A DNA stretch of 64,000 nt from positions 123,821,928 to 123,885,927 of the forward strand of contig CM068838.1 of assembly GCA_028554795.2 (NCBI GenBank), read 5' to 3'. A program made the position numbers and the translations under genes. This document shows positions 46,423-56,640 of the stretch, one piece after another; the first letter of the stretch is position 1; every line of letters starts with the position of its first letter. The notes under the pieces were generated by a model, which saw nothing but the letters and a program-made list of their open reading frames with translations, made no database searches and was not told the DNA's origin. The DNA is from Sinohyriopsis cumingii. Its lineage: Eukaryota > Mollusca > Bivalvia > Unionida > Unionidae.

Positions 46423-47074
46423 GGATTTTTAACGTAGCTTTAACAAATGTTCAGTCATATCGTTACGATGTCTGCAGCGTGACAGTTTATAGTGATGTCT
46501 AGCATTGCGGAATCATGCCGCAGTCATGTGGCATCATGTCCCACCCAATCACGTTATCTTCATGCCAGGCCGATCAGTCTTATCACTAACCTCTTAAGTG
46601 CTGAGCGCCAAGCGGGGCAGTTGTCAGTACCATTTTAAAAGCTTTTGGTATGACATGGCCGGGGTTCGAACCCGCGACTTCCCGCATCCGAGGAGGACGC
46701 TGTAACCTTGTAGGACATGACAAGGGTGCAAAGAGTTAAATTACCCTTGTTAATACACAACAGGATGTTAATTACCTTTGTTAATATACAACATGACGTT
46801 GTCACCATTTAATTATCTTCGAACTTGATACAGCATTTGCTAAGTGCATTATTTTTGTATTAAACGAGGCAAGGGAGATAGTGTGCATAATACACGCATT
46901 CATAACACATCCATACATACACAAACACACTTTTATGCATACAATATGAAATACTCAAAAAAAAAAAAGATTATCTTTACATTCTAGGAGAAGTTCAGGC
47001 TTTTGCATGATGCTGCAAGACTGTTCATTCTGAATCTCGAGGGAAAAGAAAACGTCAATGGAACACAGCTATAG
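34441..47074 (+). CDS. ITAM-like tail plus PTP pseudophosphatase exons (probably continuing UNC-93 copy 1)
   Basis: Ten exons: 34441-34658, 35864-36015, 38027-38093, 38967-39013, 41762-41875, 42266-42388, 44009-44056, 44269-44411, 44959-45096 and probably 46988-47074. The first nine have GT-AG borders and compatible phases. After the ITAM-like repeats comes the C-terminal helix of one phosphatase domain, then a whole divergent domain of the D2 (inactive) kind. The WPD motif is absent. The P-loop HCSAGxGRTG is replaced by IKATSSGQHG, so the nucleophilic Cys is Lys and the Arg is Gln. Receptor phosphatases often carry such an inactive D2. A complete active D1 is missing. The last exon is out of frame by one base relative to its neighbour. 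Confidence 0.65.
35400..35600. repeat. Imperfect trinucleotide repeat (ACC/ACT/ACA)n
   Basis: Loose repeats of TAC, ACC and CAC triplets. They create a proline/leucine-rich spurious frame. Confidence 0.7.
35864..36015 (+). CDS. Exon: end of a PTP D1-like domain
   Basis: Phase 1 to 0, with acceptor ATAAG and donor GAG/GTAAAT. It encodes an acidic linker (AEDIPLESQPNTERTPEKHC) and then HYLQFYETLMEANLS, which fits the last helix of a receptor phosphatase D1 (QYxFxxExLxEAxxS), followed by SFEDYL, as in D1-D2 linkers. Confidence 0.6.
36040..36970. other. Intron, nothing recognised
   Basis: AT-rich. Contains a purine-rich GTAGGTAGGTA-like stretch near 36410-36450 on the + strand but no gene. Confidence 0.4.
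36982..37660 (+). repeat. 35-bp satellite array with 70-bp dimers
   Basis: The unit is ATTATAATCACGCTTTATTC + GAATGCCGAYATCTG (35 bp). In the core (37120-37510) units of the types GATATCTG and GACATCGG alternate with TTCGAA/TTCAAA variants, giving a 70-bp dimer repeated about four times. Both flanks hold diverged units (GAATGCCGACATCTGATT...). It lies in an intron of the ITAM/PTP gene model. Confidence 0.9.
38027..38093 (+). CDS. Exon: PTP-like domain, N-terminal part
   Basis: Phase 0 to 1, with acceptor CTTTTAG and donor TCAG/GTAAAA. Encodes DYLTRMNRDQTSSQYDYPIF. It joins the previous exon in frame. Confidence 0.55.
38104..38372 (-). mobile_element. SINE family 1 copy
   Basis: (TG)n at 38105-38148, then the body TTTTTAACGTAGCTTTACAA...CCCACCCAGTCACATTATCC...GGCAGCTGCTTGTAC. 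The head is missing. It abuts the preceding exon's intron start. Confidence 0.85.
38671..38731. repeat. Compound (TC)n(AC)n microsatellite
   Basis: About 22 TC units then AC units. Confidence 0.95.
38967..39013 (+). CDS. Exon: PTP-like domain, short
   Basis: Phase 1 to 0, 47 nt, with acceptor AAACAG and donor CAC/GTGAGC. Encodes EPLSKDGAGAMDIYH. Supported mainly by its splice sites and by joining its neighbours in frame. Confidence 0.5.
39020..41280. other. Intron, nothing recognised apart from simple repeats
   Basis: Short frames only, for example 87 codons at 39775-40038 with no motif. A (TC)n run with GATC repeats lies at 40907-40946. Confidence 0.4.
41281..41522 (-). mobile_element. SINE family 2 copy, tRNA-derived
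   Basis: The minus strand starts GGGGCCCCGAGTGGCCGAGT, then GGTCTAACGCACTCTCCG, and later GTGGGTTCGAGTCTCGG: an A box and B box of a tRNA-derived promoter. The conserved central part (on the + strand TGGTGGAGGAAGAACCCGGG, then ACCCCGG, and GGCGGCCAATATT) and the start of a (TTG)n end (41289-41301) follow. A second copy is at 46107-46292. Confidence 0.8.
41762..41875 (+). CDS. Exon: PTP-like domain, FW..V segment
   Basis: Phase 0 to 0, 38 codons. GRVCMVTATSVMTSNFWNNV then VDNNITTIVDLD aligns with the phosphatase stretch FIATQGPxxxTxxDFWRMVW-ExNxxTIVMLT. The TQGP core is changed to TATS. Confidence 0.7.
42266..42388 (+). CDS. Exon: PTP-like domain, central beta sheet
   Basis: Phase 0 to 0, 41 codons, with acceptor TTTCAG and donor AAA/GTATGT. 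EKYLSGIRVVKLQLIS fits the DYTIRTFxL strand of phosphatase domains. Confidence 0.6.
42608..42646. repeat. (TC)n microsatellite
   Basis: About 19 TC units. Confidence 0.95.
42930..43885 (-). repeat. 54-bp minisatellite with a 270-bp higher-order repeat
   Basis: About 17 units built on TTCCAAACACATTCCAAATA + TTAGAGTGATCTAGCACA + variable C/TGGTGTGGCCTATAAA. Units vary at CACGG/CATGG/CATGTT and ATAAA/ATCAA. The blocks 43201-43470 and 43471-43740 are identical, and the next block starts the same way at 43741, giving a 5-unit period of 270 bp. Because 54 divides by three, the minus strand is open for 315 codons (repeat NIWNVFGIYRPHRVLDHS); I regard this as a by-product. It lies in an intron of the ITAM/PTP model. 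Confidence 0.95.
44009..44056 (+). CDS. Exon: PTP-like domain, 16 codons
   Basis: Phase 0 to 0, with acceptor TTTACAG and donor AAT/GTAAAT. Encodes VLKVEEGGLNYRDNDN. Small and supported mainly by its borders and frame. Confidence 0.45.
44171..44256. repeat. (TA)n microsatellite
   Basis: About 43 TA units, ending 12 bp before the next exon's acceptor. Confidence 0.95.
44269..44411 (+). CDS. Exon: PTP-like domain, region of the lost WPD loop
   Basis: Phase 0 to 2. RSVLYIAATFKLDEELLVNA aligns with the stretch in which active phosphatases have HFHFTxWPDxGVP; neither WPD nor its Asp is present. It then continues with a helix and VMIHIK, the start of the P-loop strand. Confidence 0.65.
44959..45096 (+). 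CDS. Exon: PTP-like domain, degenerate P-loop
   Basis: Phase 2 to 2. ATSSGQHGIVYGVFSVLHHL then DETGFFDLDESLKHTR aligns without gaps to the phosphatase P-loop and next helix (HCSAGxGRTGxxIAL...EGVVDxxxxVKxLR). The catalytic Cys position is Lys, the Arg position is Gln, while the Gly before it and the Gly two positions after it are kept. Confidence 0.75.
45100..45980. other. Intron, nothing recognised
   Basis: Contains ATACA/TGTA-type simple sequence near 45230-45320 and a G/T-rich GGGGTGGTGG stretch near 45384. No gene seen. Confidence 0.4.
46033..46106 (+). mobile_element. SINE family 1 fragment (tRNA-like B box and start of body)
   Basis: GATGCAGATGGTCTCGGGTT followed by CGAACCCCGGCCGAGTCATA and TTTTAAAAATGGTATTA matches the head of the copy at 63473. 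It is cut by the SINE family 2 copy that follows in the opposite orientation. Confidence 0.7.
46107..46292 (-). mobile_element. SINE family 2 copy
   Basis: The minus strand reads TGTGTGGCCGAGTAATCTAA and GAGTTCGAGTCTCAGGC, the same A and B boxes as the copy at 41281. The body ACCGACCCACGGGTAGCTAC (on the + strand) is shared too. Confidence 0.75.
46390..46722 (-). mobile_element. SINE family 1, near full length
   Basis: (TG)n at 46391-46420, the body (TTTTTAACGTAGCTTTAACA, ACGATGTCTGCAGCGTGACA, CACGTTATCTTCATGCCAGG), and at the far end a tRNA-like head whose minus strand reads GATGCGGGAAGTCGCGGGTT + CGAACCCCGG. This is the most complete minus-strand copy and defines the family: tRNA head, about 220-bp body, (CA)n tail. 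Confidence 0.85.
46988..47074 (+). CDS. Probable last PTP-like exon, one base out of frame
   Basis: After an acceptor (ACATTCTAG) the frame EKFRLLHDAARLFILNLEGK ends with TAG at 47074. It fits the last phosphatase helix (EQYxFxHDAxxE) with no gap after the previous exon. The previous exon ends in phase 2, whereas this frame needs phase 0, so one base is unaccounted for. A base error in the assembly, a real frameshift, or an unseen small exon are the options. Confidence 0.55.
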   Translation, partial: EKFRLLHDAARLFILNLEGKENVNGTQL

Positions 47075-47089
47075 GATTGCAACCATGTA

Positions 47090-49740
47090 CATATGCCCAT
47101 TTTAACTGATGCTATCATAAGAAGATAAATGTGTAAAAAGTGTTTTAATATTTCCCTCCTGCGTTTTTATGTATATCCCTGTACTCTTTCTGTATTATCT
47201 TTAAATTTGTAAATATGTTTTAATTCAAAAATATACTGGAATAATATACACTTTAATTATTGGGATACAAAGCCTTAGGATCTTGCTGTAATAACTGGGC
47301 GCATGTGCTATTTGTATTTTCGTCTCTGTATATAGCTTTGATTGATTTTCGTGATTATTTGTTGATTACGGGAATTCAGTGTTAGGAAGATATGTCTCAG
47401 ACCGAGTAATTAGCCAGTATGGAGGAGCAGACGTCATAACGTACAGTATTAAAGAGGCTTTATGATAGAATCAGTTTGGTTCGTAATATGAACCCTCCCT
47501 AATTTCTTAACATAAGGAAGTCGTAGGATTCTTTGTATTTGGTGTTTGGGTAGTGTTTCTTGATGCATGGTGTAAAGTATCAATATTCGGCTTTGAACGT
47601 CTTGCTGATGAGTCGTGCAAATGTGAAACAGGGAAAACATGCAAATGAAAACTTCAGTTGACAAAGGCAGTTGTCTTAAGGTCCTTGAAATAAAGGAAAT
47701 AATGGAACACAATGAGGTGATTTATTCGCTCTGTAGTGAGCACCCCTCCCCCGCGTTTAGCATTATACTGACATACATATGAGATGGCCGCTACTTCTAA
47801 CCTTTTTACATGACTGTTCGTAAGATTTATCTAATGTCTATGTGCTTTTTTCTCTTCAGCTTTAAATTCAAACCAATGCTATTATAATTAAAAGCGGGAT
47901 ATTTCCGTTAAGTGATTGCCCTGTATCAAAGCCAATCCGATTCTCAATAGAAACAGTCATTGTTGTCTACTTTGTATTTAATATCAAATATGTTTACCAA
48001 TATCCAGTACTAATATACATTCATAACTTGTTTGCTTTAAAATACATGTACCTATGATAATCTTACCTTGAAAACTTTGTTCTAAATAATGTTAAAGACG
48101 AACCGAATTAATTTCACCAAGTACAATATTCAACATAATACCATGGGTCAAAACTAAATTATGCTGGTAAATTTTGTGAAACTGAAGAGCATTATACCAA
48201 ACGCACCCCAAACCACAACATTGTCAAACGTGCACGCCGGCAATGTCAAAAACGATGTTAGTATCAGCTGTATATACTAGAAGAACTAACTCCCTCGTAC
48301 ATAATTTTGAACACTCTTCAATTTTGGAGGTATTATCTCTCTCCTGACATGATCGTGCTTTATAACCCTAACCCTCTAACCCTAACCCATTTGCAAGATC
48401 CATTTCTGATGTTGATCAAATCAGCAAAGGTATGGTGTAAGGAGCCTCCGTGCATGCATGCATGCCAATAACTTCCAAGAATATCACGCGGGGATTGAGA
48501 CACATGCTTTCAGAATGTATGGTGTTTGTTTGAGAGTTTTTACAAAGCAGTGGGTTCAACTCTTACTGAGGCACTTCAAACCATTACGTCGAATACGGCA
48601 TATGATAGCTAATTGTGTTTTACATTAATATTTTGTTATTACATGAAGTGTAACAGTCACTCTCCTGTCGTGATCTGGAATAAAATACAAGTATAAAGCC
48701 GTAATATTTGTTTTACTTTCTGTGTCTACCGCATCTAATGACCTATGTTATGTTCTTAAACAAATGTTAAAGCATGTGTATTTAATTTAAGGTATATCAA
48801 CAACCACCTCATGGAATAGCATATTGACAAGCATGTTTCATATTTCATACTTCATACTTCATACTTCGTGAAATACCCAAATACGATTATTTAAATATAC
48901 ATTTTAACTCCACAAATTTATATCCATTTATTTAAGCAAAACTATCACCAGACTCTGAACGACAACCTTAGTCGTTGGTCATCATCTAAATATGAAAAGT
49001 TGCTGAATATTAAACCCCATACATACAACAGTTCCAACTTTAGAAAGCAATTATTAGTATTTGTGCACAGCATCGTCAACAATTTATGTTAATTAGATTC
49101 TAGATTCAAAATTATTCATTGGACAATCTAGGTCACTGGCCCACATTACAATTATACATGTATAAACAATCGAATATGTCCACATTATTCTAAGGTGATG
49201 ATGTATGTTGTTTCTTATCTACATGGTAACTTGTAGATGCTGTAATTCTGTGAATAACAAAAAGATTTGTGTTGACATCAAAACCGTTTGTGTCTTGTCT
49301 AGTTTTTATGTCTCTATCGTTAACTTGTACCTAGAAAATATACATCTATTCCATTATATTCCTACTGGAAAACAAATGCACTGTACACCCTCAGGTTTAA
49401 GTTGGAACGTTTGCAAATTATCAGCATTACTGTTAGACACATCTTACCAAACATCGATCAACTAAGATTTACGATACAAACTGAAGTGAATATTTAATAA
49501 AATGGACTATATGAAACGTGTCTTGATTGCAATATGCTTGAATGTACTATTTTTATTTTATTTTTAAATCTTATTTTTTGGAAAAACAACATAGAAATGA
49601 GTAAAAGCTTGGAGGGAGAGTCATGTATGTTTCAAACAAGATATCATATATATATTTTAAAAAAAACAAAACAAACTAATTTTGAAATAACCACTGAATA
49701 ATCAATATGGGTCAAAGTAAATTTTCTGAATGCCAAAATC
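47090..49740. other. Intergenic or 3' flanking, nothing recognised
   Basis: Short frames without motifs. There is a telomere-like (CCCTAA)n piece at 48366-48391, CATG repeats near 48452-48466 and a TTCATAC repeat near 48842-48866. Confidence 0.4.
48366..48391. repeat. Short interstitial telomere-like repeat
   Basis: AACCCTAACCCTCTAACCCT + AACCC: about four CCCTAA-type units with one interruption. Confidence 0.8.
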
Positions 49741-49769
49741 TACCGATATATACTCCGTTTACTTACCTC

Positions 49770-49770
<1 letters not shown>

Positions 49771-49836
<66 letters not shown>
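49771..49836. repeat. Compound (TC)n(AC)n microsatellite
   Basis: TC run with one interruption, followed by about 16 AC units. Confidence 0.95.
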
Positions 49837-49837
<1 letters not shown>

Positions 49838-50238
49838 ATACACAACAGATAATTTTAACTCGAACTACAGACCGCTTTACTTTTAACAATGAAGTTATCA
49901 CCAAGTGAAACTGTAATATTGATTTTGTTTTCAATATTTTTGTACACCTAATCGCTTATACAACTGAACGACGTTACTTAACTAATCAACTGATCTCTAT
50001 TAGTCATCACTAACCCATTTCATAAAAGTTGTAAACAGCAGAGTGTGAAAAAGAACATTTCACAATCCTAAAGAAAAACAGCACCAGATTATGACATACC
50101 TATCTGGATACACTATTTTCTTATCATTCTTACGGTCCCATATAAATTGAAAGAATCAAGCGATCAAAACGAACTACCTTAGTTGAAGCACAACGTAAGC
50201 GGGACTATTATCATAAATGTAGAGATTTTACTAATTAT

Positions 50239-50241
<3 letters not shown>

Positions 50242-50301
<60 letters not shown>
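50242..50301. repeat. (TA)n microsatellite
   Basis: About 30 TA units. Confidence 0.95.
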
Positions 50302-50304
<3 letters not shown>

Positions 50305-50309
50305 ATTTT

Positions 50310-53300
50310 GCACAAAAACGGTACATGGCTACAAGTCAGGTGCTCACCAGAAACAATAACATTATGATTGACTGAGAGTTTATTACATTCTAGTAGCACG
50401 TATAGAACGGAGAAAATCAAAGTTCAATCAAGTAAAACGTCTAAGGGTTATACAAAGCGAGTATCACTGAAAATAGAAGTGAGAATCGAGCAAAAATCTA
50501 AATAATGAGAAGAAATAAAAACTATACGAAGAAAAGAACATTCACACATTTCTAAACGTGATGGCGATGAATTGACACGCGCCTTTTAACGTTGTTTACA
50601 TATTTGTTTTTCTCCCCCAGACTAAATTTTTATTTGATTAGTCAGTACAATTATAGTGGATGTTGGCCTAGAAACAAATCTAGCTGTGCTCTGGCTCTAT
50701 CTTCCACAGCTGATACGAAATATGCCAGATCTCGACCTTGCTTCACTGTACGTAATTAAAGTAACCAGCCATAAGCCATAAATGCTTTAGCAGTAAACAT
50801 GTATGAACCGTGTCACTTTTCACCGTGATTTAAAATTAACTGAATTATTGTAACATTATCTTCGTAGAAACGTATGAGTATCTATAACAGTATTGACATC
50901 TCGACATATTACAGTATTTTGTTAATATGCCTCTATTATTATACGGGTTACAGACAATAATGTATACTTTGTACATGCTTCCAGCGTAAATCATACTGAA
51001 TAATTTATAAATGACTGAGATTACGGAACTAATGAGAGAGCACAGCAAACAAGCTATCCCCTTGACCATAAAGGCAAGTTGGCATATATGATGCTAATTA
51101 TAAATTATTTAAGAAACTAATTCTCATCTCTGTCTTCTTAAGGTCGAGAAAAAAAAACTGTCAGTACAGTTGTATGGATGATCAGTGAGAGAATCAACTA
51201 AGGCAATAGATAGATAATGTACTAGTGAATTAGTTTCGATTATTCACAAGCGAAATTGTTACGAATAAAGGCGAGAATGTTTTAAGCGAACTTACCTCAG
51301 GCAAAACGTAAACGGTGTTTCAGCAGGGCGTGTACGAATTTCCAAACTATATGATCCTTGTTCACCTTGAGCCGAAGGAGAAGGGTGCAATGCAATAAGA
51401 CAGATTGAAGTATTGAATCTGTCGGGTTTCTGGATAGATGTTGTTAAAGTTGCTAGATAATGTTATAGAAGTAACGACCTACAAACATTAACATTTCGAC
51501 CATCACCCATACTAGAAAATGTTGTCGCTTTTCGATCACTGCTTTAAATTAGTAAAGTACAACATATTTGTCAGGAATGAAAAGGAAATTCTTTGAGATT
51601 GTCTCAATAAACCCCAATTGAATAAAGCTAGCAGTAGTATGTCCATTACGCACGAATCCAAGTCAATATATCATTATAACTGTTGTACTTGGTAGCTATC
51701 AAATTAAATGCATCGTGACTTATTTCATTCTTGTTAGTAGCTTTACTTACTATGTCAATACTTACAATAGCAATACTTACCATATCAATACTTACCATAG
51801 AAATACTTACAATATATTATCAATAGCATCAAAAAGCATAGGATAGTGTCACGTGGTCTTTTTAAATTTACCAAAAAGCTTATATGCTGCTCAGTACTTT
51901 TCTGATACAGTTGTAATATTCGATTATTTTTTTTGCCAAGTCATTCTGAGTTGATTTTGATCCAACTAAAGAGAATTCCAATGTCTGTAGGTATCGTAAA
52001 TATTATTGGATGCAATGGCGATCGCATTTAAATACTGGATCTGGTGGCTGACCCATTCAATGTATGAAATAGAGTCATTGCATGCACAACCATCAGTTGT
52101 ATCAGATTTATCCTGATTTGTTTGCTTACATTTTATCATAAACTTGTTGTTATTGGTTCTCTTTGTTTTCTTTCTTTGCTTTTCAACAGTAAATTATGTG
52201 TATTAACCTTTGGTCCACTATGATTGATTCTTTTAAAAATTATTTTGTCCGGTAATATCCCTTGTGCTCCCTGCTAACCAGTCGTAAATTGACTAAATGA
52301 AAACATAATTATCATCTTAGTAACAACTTCAAAATCCACTCTTCTAGTGAATCTATTGATATGTTAGCTTCTTTAAAAGCACACTGTAGCTAACTGTAAA
52401 ATTTAGTGACACATGATAAATAGAGTTAATGATATTGTAGGTCTCACTATATATTACCATCAAATTCACGAATTTCTTGAATGTTCAAATATTTTTTCTC
52501 CATGATTACATTAGTTCTGGCAATGGATTTGCCGATTACTAAATAAGCTACTTACTCAGTAAACGTATAATGTATAGCAGTAATAAAAGCAGAGCTCAGT
52601 CGGTCTGATATTGGATACAGCATTCCCCATCCTAAGAAAGTAATTGTAGCATCTGTGAAGTAGTACATTTACCTCGTGTATGTTTTGTAGCTTATTCCTT
52701 GTTTATCTTTCACAAATACTGTTTCATCATATCCTTGCTTTCCTTCTGGATCTTGCTTCTAACTTTTCTGCTTTGTCTTTGTCCTTTTTCAACCTCAACC
52801 CTACGTGAACTTTCTACTTTTGTGATGTTATCTTCTCTCCTGATTAAAGAGTTTGTTAACTTCTCTTTCGCACCACGTCTAGTAGTATCTTCCCTTTTTT
52901 AAACTAATTTATTTGCTTTTTGTTATTGCGCACTTTGCTGCTACCAGCAATTTTATTTATTGCGTTACATAATTACAGATTACTATAAATATGATTTTAC
53001 TATTAGTGGTAAGATATTTATATCATGTTTCAACTAAACTATTTTTGAACATGAATATCTTTTAATCTTGTTTGAAAATTGCGTTAGCAAAATGAGAAGC
53101 TTCAAAAGAAATAGATGTAAACAATTAATTTCATAAAGAGAAAAAGGCATGCCTTATATACAACAAAATTGAAATACATTACTGAGTTCAACAAAAGATG
53201 TTGCAAAACACGTATGAATATATACGTAAAAAAGGTAGAGGTAACAAAGCGACACGTATGAATATGTACGTGAAAAAGGTAAAGGTAACAAAGCAACGAA

Positions 53301-53680
53301 TGTGCAAGAAAATACATAATTTATTTTTCACTTCTGTCTCATACACTCTCTTGTTTCGTCTTCTGACGAAGATGTCGACATTATCCTTTTTATCTAAGAT
53401 TTCAGTTATATCTCCTCTGGGAGTAGGTAAAGGTGTCTACTGGTCAGTAATGACAAAATATCCCAATGCTTAGCTAAACGAGGAGGGAGTCCCTTGTGTT
53501 TCATTTTTTTGGGAAGAATGCTTGTGTGGATGATGGTGTGAATTTTGTGACATCTTAGTTTCAAGAGGTGAATCTTATCCAACCCATCGTCTTTTCTATA
53601 GCGGATTTCGTCTCTACTGATTGTCTGGAGGCAGTATCAGCTTAAATGTAGGTAATATGGTTTTCCTAACGGACTATATC
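50310..53680. other. Intergenic, nothing recognised
   Basis: Both strands were read without finding a motif. It contains an imperfect 18-bp tandem repeat (CAATACTTAC-type) at 51745-51815 and a 44-bp two-unit repeat (ACACGTATGAATATRTACGT...GGTAACAAAGC) at 53207-53298. Confidence 0.4.
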
Positions 53681-53681
53681 T

Positions 53682-53890
53682 TGCCAGTTTTTGTTTGGAC
53701 AAAGCCAGTAAACTCTGTAACATGCGTGTTCTTTCTTGTACCTATTCCTTAGGAGATTGCACTTTGTACTGCAGCAGCGGTACCTAGAGCAATATAAGAT
53801 TTAGATGAAGTAGAAGTTTCTTTAGAAATGGGTTTTCAAATTGGGAAATACGGTTCATAAATCAAGTTTTGCAGGCATTATCATTTAGTG
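53682..53890 (+). repeat. Segmental duplication block B, copy 2
   Basis: Partner of 11232-11440. It shows that the UNC-93 copy 2 side of the cluster carries the same upstream DNA as copy 1, here 8.4 kb before the copy 2 start. Confidence 0.65.
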
Positions 53891-54364
53891 AAAAATATCA
53901 AAGTGGAAGGAGATATGGTCATCATCAACATGATAATGAGTACTTGTACTTACTTGAAAAATTATCTGTCTTTCATGCAGATGTTTCTTCTTTGGGATTT
54001 TCTTCTCTTCTTTTCGTACTGTCTTTGAGGTATTGTGGCTCTTATTAATTTCGGCATTAGGATCCCATTTTAAAAAGTGAACGAATAATAAACCTTCTAA
54101 AGATTCAATTCCACCTTGTTTAAAAATGAATATTTTAGTGCCGCTGAAAAGGCACGGATGTATAACGGGAGTTTAAAATCTCCAAGACAGTTCTATATAC
54201 ATTGATGTAGGGCATATCTTTTCCTTATGCATTGATATAGGACATATTATATTACATACATTGATATATGACCTAATGTGTTCCACACACTTTAATTACT
54301 AATTAAACCCACATACCAAACATGTCAGAACACCATCATATTAAAAGTTCACCAGCTTGATAGT

Positions 54365-54600
54365 TTCTATCAACTCTTCCTCAAACCAATCAGTATAGTC
54401 CCATCCTTAATGTAAGCTTCTGCGTGGAGAAAACCATGAGCTGGGATATTTGTTGTTTGTACCCTTGTTTTAAACATGTGTTTTTAATTCAGCATCTAAA
54501 GGATCACGTGCTAATTTCAGTAATGACTATTTCCAAATGATGTTTGCAGAAGAACTGAAATTCCATCAGTATAGAATGGCTTCTACTTATTTCTGTTAAA
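54365..54600 (+). repeat. Duplication block C, copy 1
   Basis: Matches 60590-60860. Shared words include AGCTTCTG(C/T)GT(G/A)GA(G/A)(A/G)A, CA(C/G)GTGCTAATTT(C/T)AGTAATGA and GA(A)CTGAAATTCCATCA. Confidence 0.65.
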
Positions 54601-55719
54601 CATTTGGTCGATTGACTGACTGGTTCTCTTTTACCCAATTCAATTTGATAATTTGGGCATAGTTTAAAATGTAGAGTGGAGTGTTGGAGTGGAGTCTGGA
54701 GTGGAGTCTGGAATCTGGTGTCTCGGCTGTATTAATCTAGACGAAATTACAAATGTTTGTTGGCATTTGCATGTGTTTATGTCTGAACCTACGATTATAA
54801 CACTGTCATTGGAGCTCAAACTCTATAAAGGACCCCCCCCCTCCTGCCGAAACAAAAGAAGGAAATACCTATAACATGTAAACTTTTATCAATGATGTTT
54901 TACAGTATTTGCTGTGAACGCATATAGAATAACTCAGCCCAGTATATATTGAAAGTCATCTTCGCTGTATTCCACTGTAATGGTATTTGTAAATGAAGAT
55001 TAATTGCAGAAGGCGTTCTATACTATTTATTAAATACAAGACATCAATATAACTAGGAAGGGGATTAAAGTCTGCCCTGAAAGTATTTTTCCCATGGAAC
55101 ATAAACCTAGCGAATGTATAATATAAACCAGCTGTTGGTGTGTATCAGTTCTAATCCATTGTGTAATATCTGATTACTTTGACTGTCAAGTGATGTTACA
55201 AAGCAGCTACTTAGATTAAAGCTTTCACTACAAATAACATAGTATTAAAGTCATTTCTGCATCTTGGAATTCTCGATTATATCATCGTCAAATTAAAAAT
55301 CAGTGACAATAAGAAAATCTCAGTCAGGTGTAAGAAATTACCAAAAGCAATGAAGTAGATGCCAGTGTTTGTTTTATCTGCCAACAGTCTTGCTTTTAAT
55401 CAGGAAGTGAAAATTTTATTCATGTAAATTTCAATTGATACTAGACTGCCAGCTGACTGTCCAGTTATAAAGCCCCTATTTTGAGTTCCCTGTGTATACA
55501 ATCCAGCCTTTAAATTTGGGATGTTATACTGTATTACAGCTTACTAGACTGTTGGTCTATATCTTGTACCAAATGAGACTCGATTACTGTTGTTCCAATG
55601 TGTTGGACAATCATTCCAAAGAAGAGCAAAAACAGTGAAATATGAAGGAATTACCTTTTCACAACCAATGAAAACTAATGATCGTATAGTCTATTCCTAC
55701 GATAAAGCTAAACGTGTAA

Positions 55720-56640
55720 CAAACTCACTGTACTAAATTGGATTAAATGCAAATGGGAAGAATCCTATAGTTTCTGTGAAAGTCTGGGAAAGAGTTATAT
55801 TACCGTCTGCTTTGTATGGCTTAGTTTGTCATATCAGGGCTTTGAAGCAATGGAGAAAATACGATATTTCGCCCGGAGAGTACAAGGTTTCCCTCATAGA
55901 CAGCCTATTGGATCTACAACATCGTGATTGGGGATGATATCAATGGAAGCTCGTATAGATAAGCAAAACCTCGTATTCCTTGGTCGCATGTGCAGAATAT
56001 CAAACAACTTAACTGCTAACTTAACTAATAAAAAGGTTTTCCTCTGGGCTGTTGGAAATTTGATTGTTGACCCCCAACATAGGTACAACTCTTTTATATA
56101 TGATATAAATACTGTACTTAAAAAGTATGCTTTAGAAGAATATCTCAACGACTTTATTTTCACTTGAAAATTTGCAGACAAAATAACATGGAAAAACTTA
56201 ATTGGGACACGAATACAGATATTAGAGGAGAGAAAACATGAAATAAGTATAAAAAATCCATCAGAGGGATTCGGTAGATTTTTAAAAATTAATCCAGGAC
56301 TAAAAATGCATCATCTATGGAAAATAACTTACACTGACTCAAGCAGAAAAATGGAATATCGGACATGAATTCGTATTGGAGGAGTGCAAGCAAGACCTGG
56401 ACTGTGTCCCCTATGTGGCAAAATGAGTCATGACCGTATTTTGCACATTTCGATGAATTGTGCCTTAACCGTAGACGACAGAAACCACTTGATGGAAAGT
56501 CTATTTTCATATATGCCTCCAGTAATTTACCGTGATTTCTGTGATCAGATCGATGATGTTATACTGATTATACTACTTGGTGGTTTAAAGGAGACCAGAA
56601 ACCAATGGAAATATAGCATAATAATAAAAGTACTGTAGCA
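55720..56640 (+). mobile_element. 3' end of a decayed non-LTR retrotransposon
   Basis: Fragments KVWERVILPSALYGL (about 55780), then SMEARIDKQNLVFLGRMCRI (55940) and RYNSFIYDINTVLKKYALEE, and finally RPGLCPLCGKMSHDRILHIS (56390) fit the C-terminal part of LINE ORF2 proteins. That part ends with a region comparing helices (..IDKxKLxFxGRLCR) and a CxxC-H-C zinc knuckle (CPLCG...H...C). Frame changes and stops separate the fragments. The reverse-transcriptase core is not seen. Confidence 0.65.
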
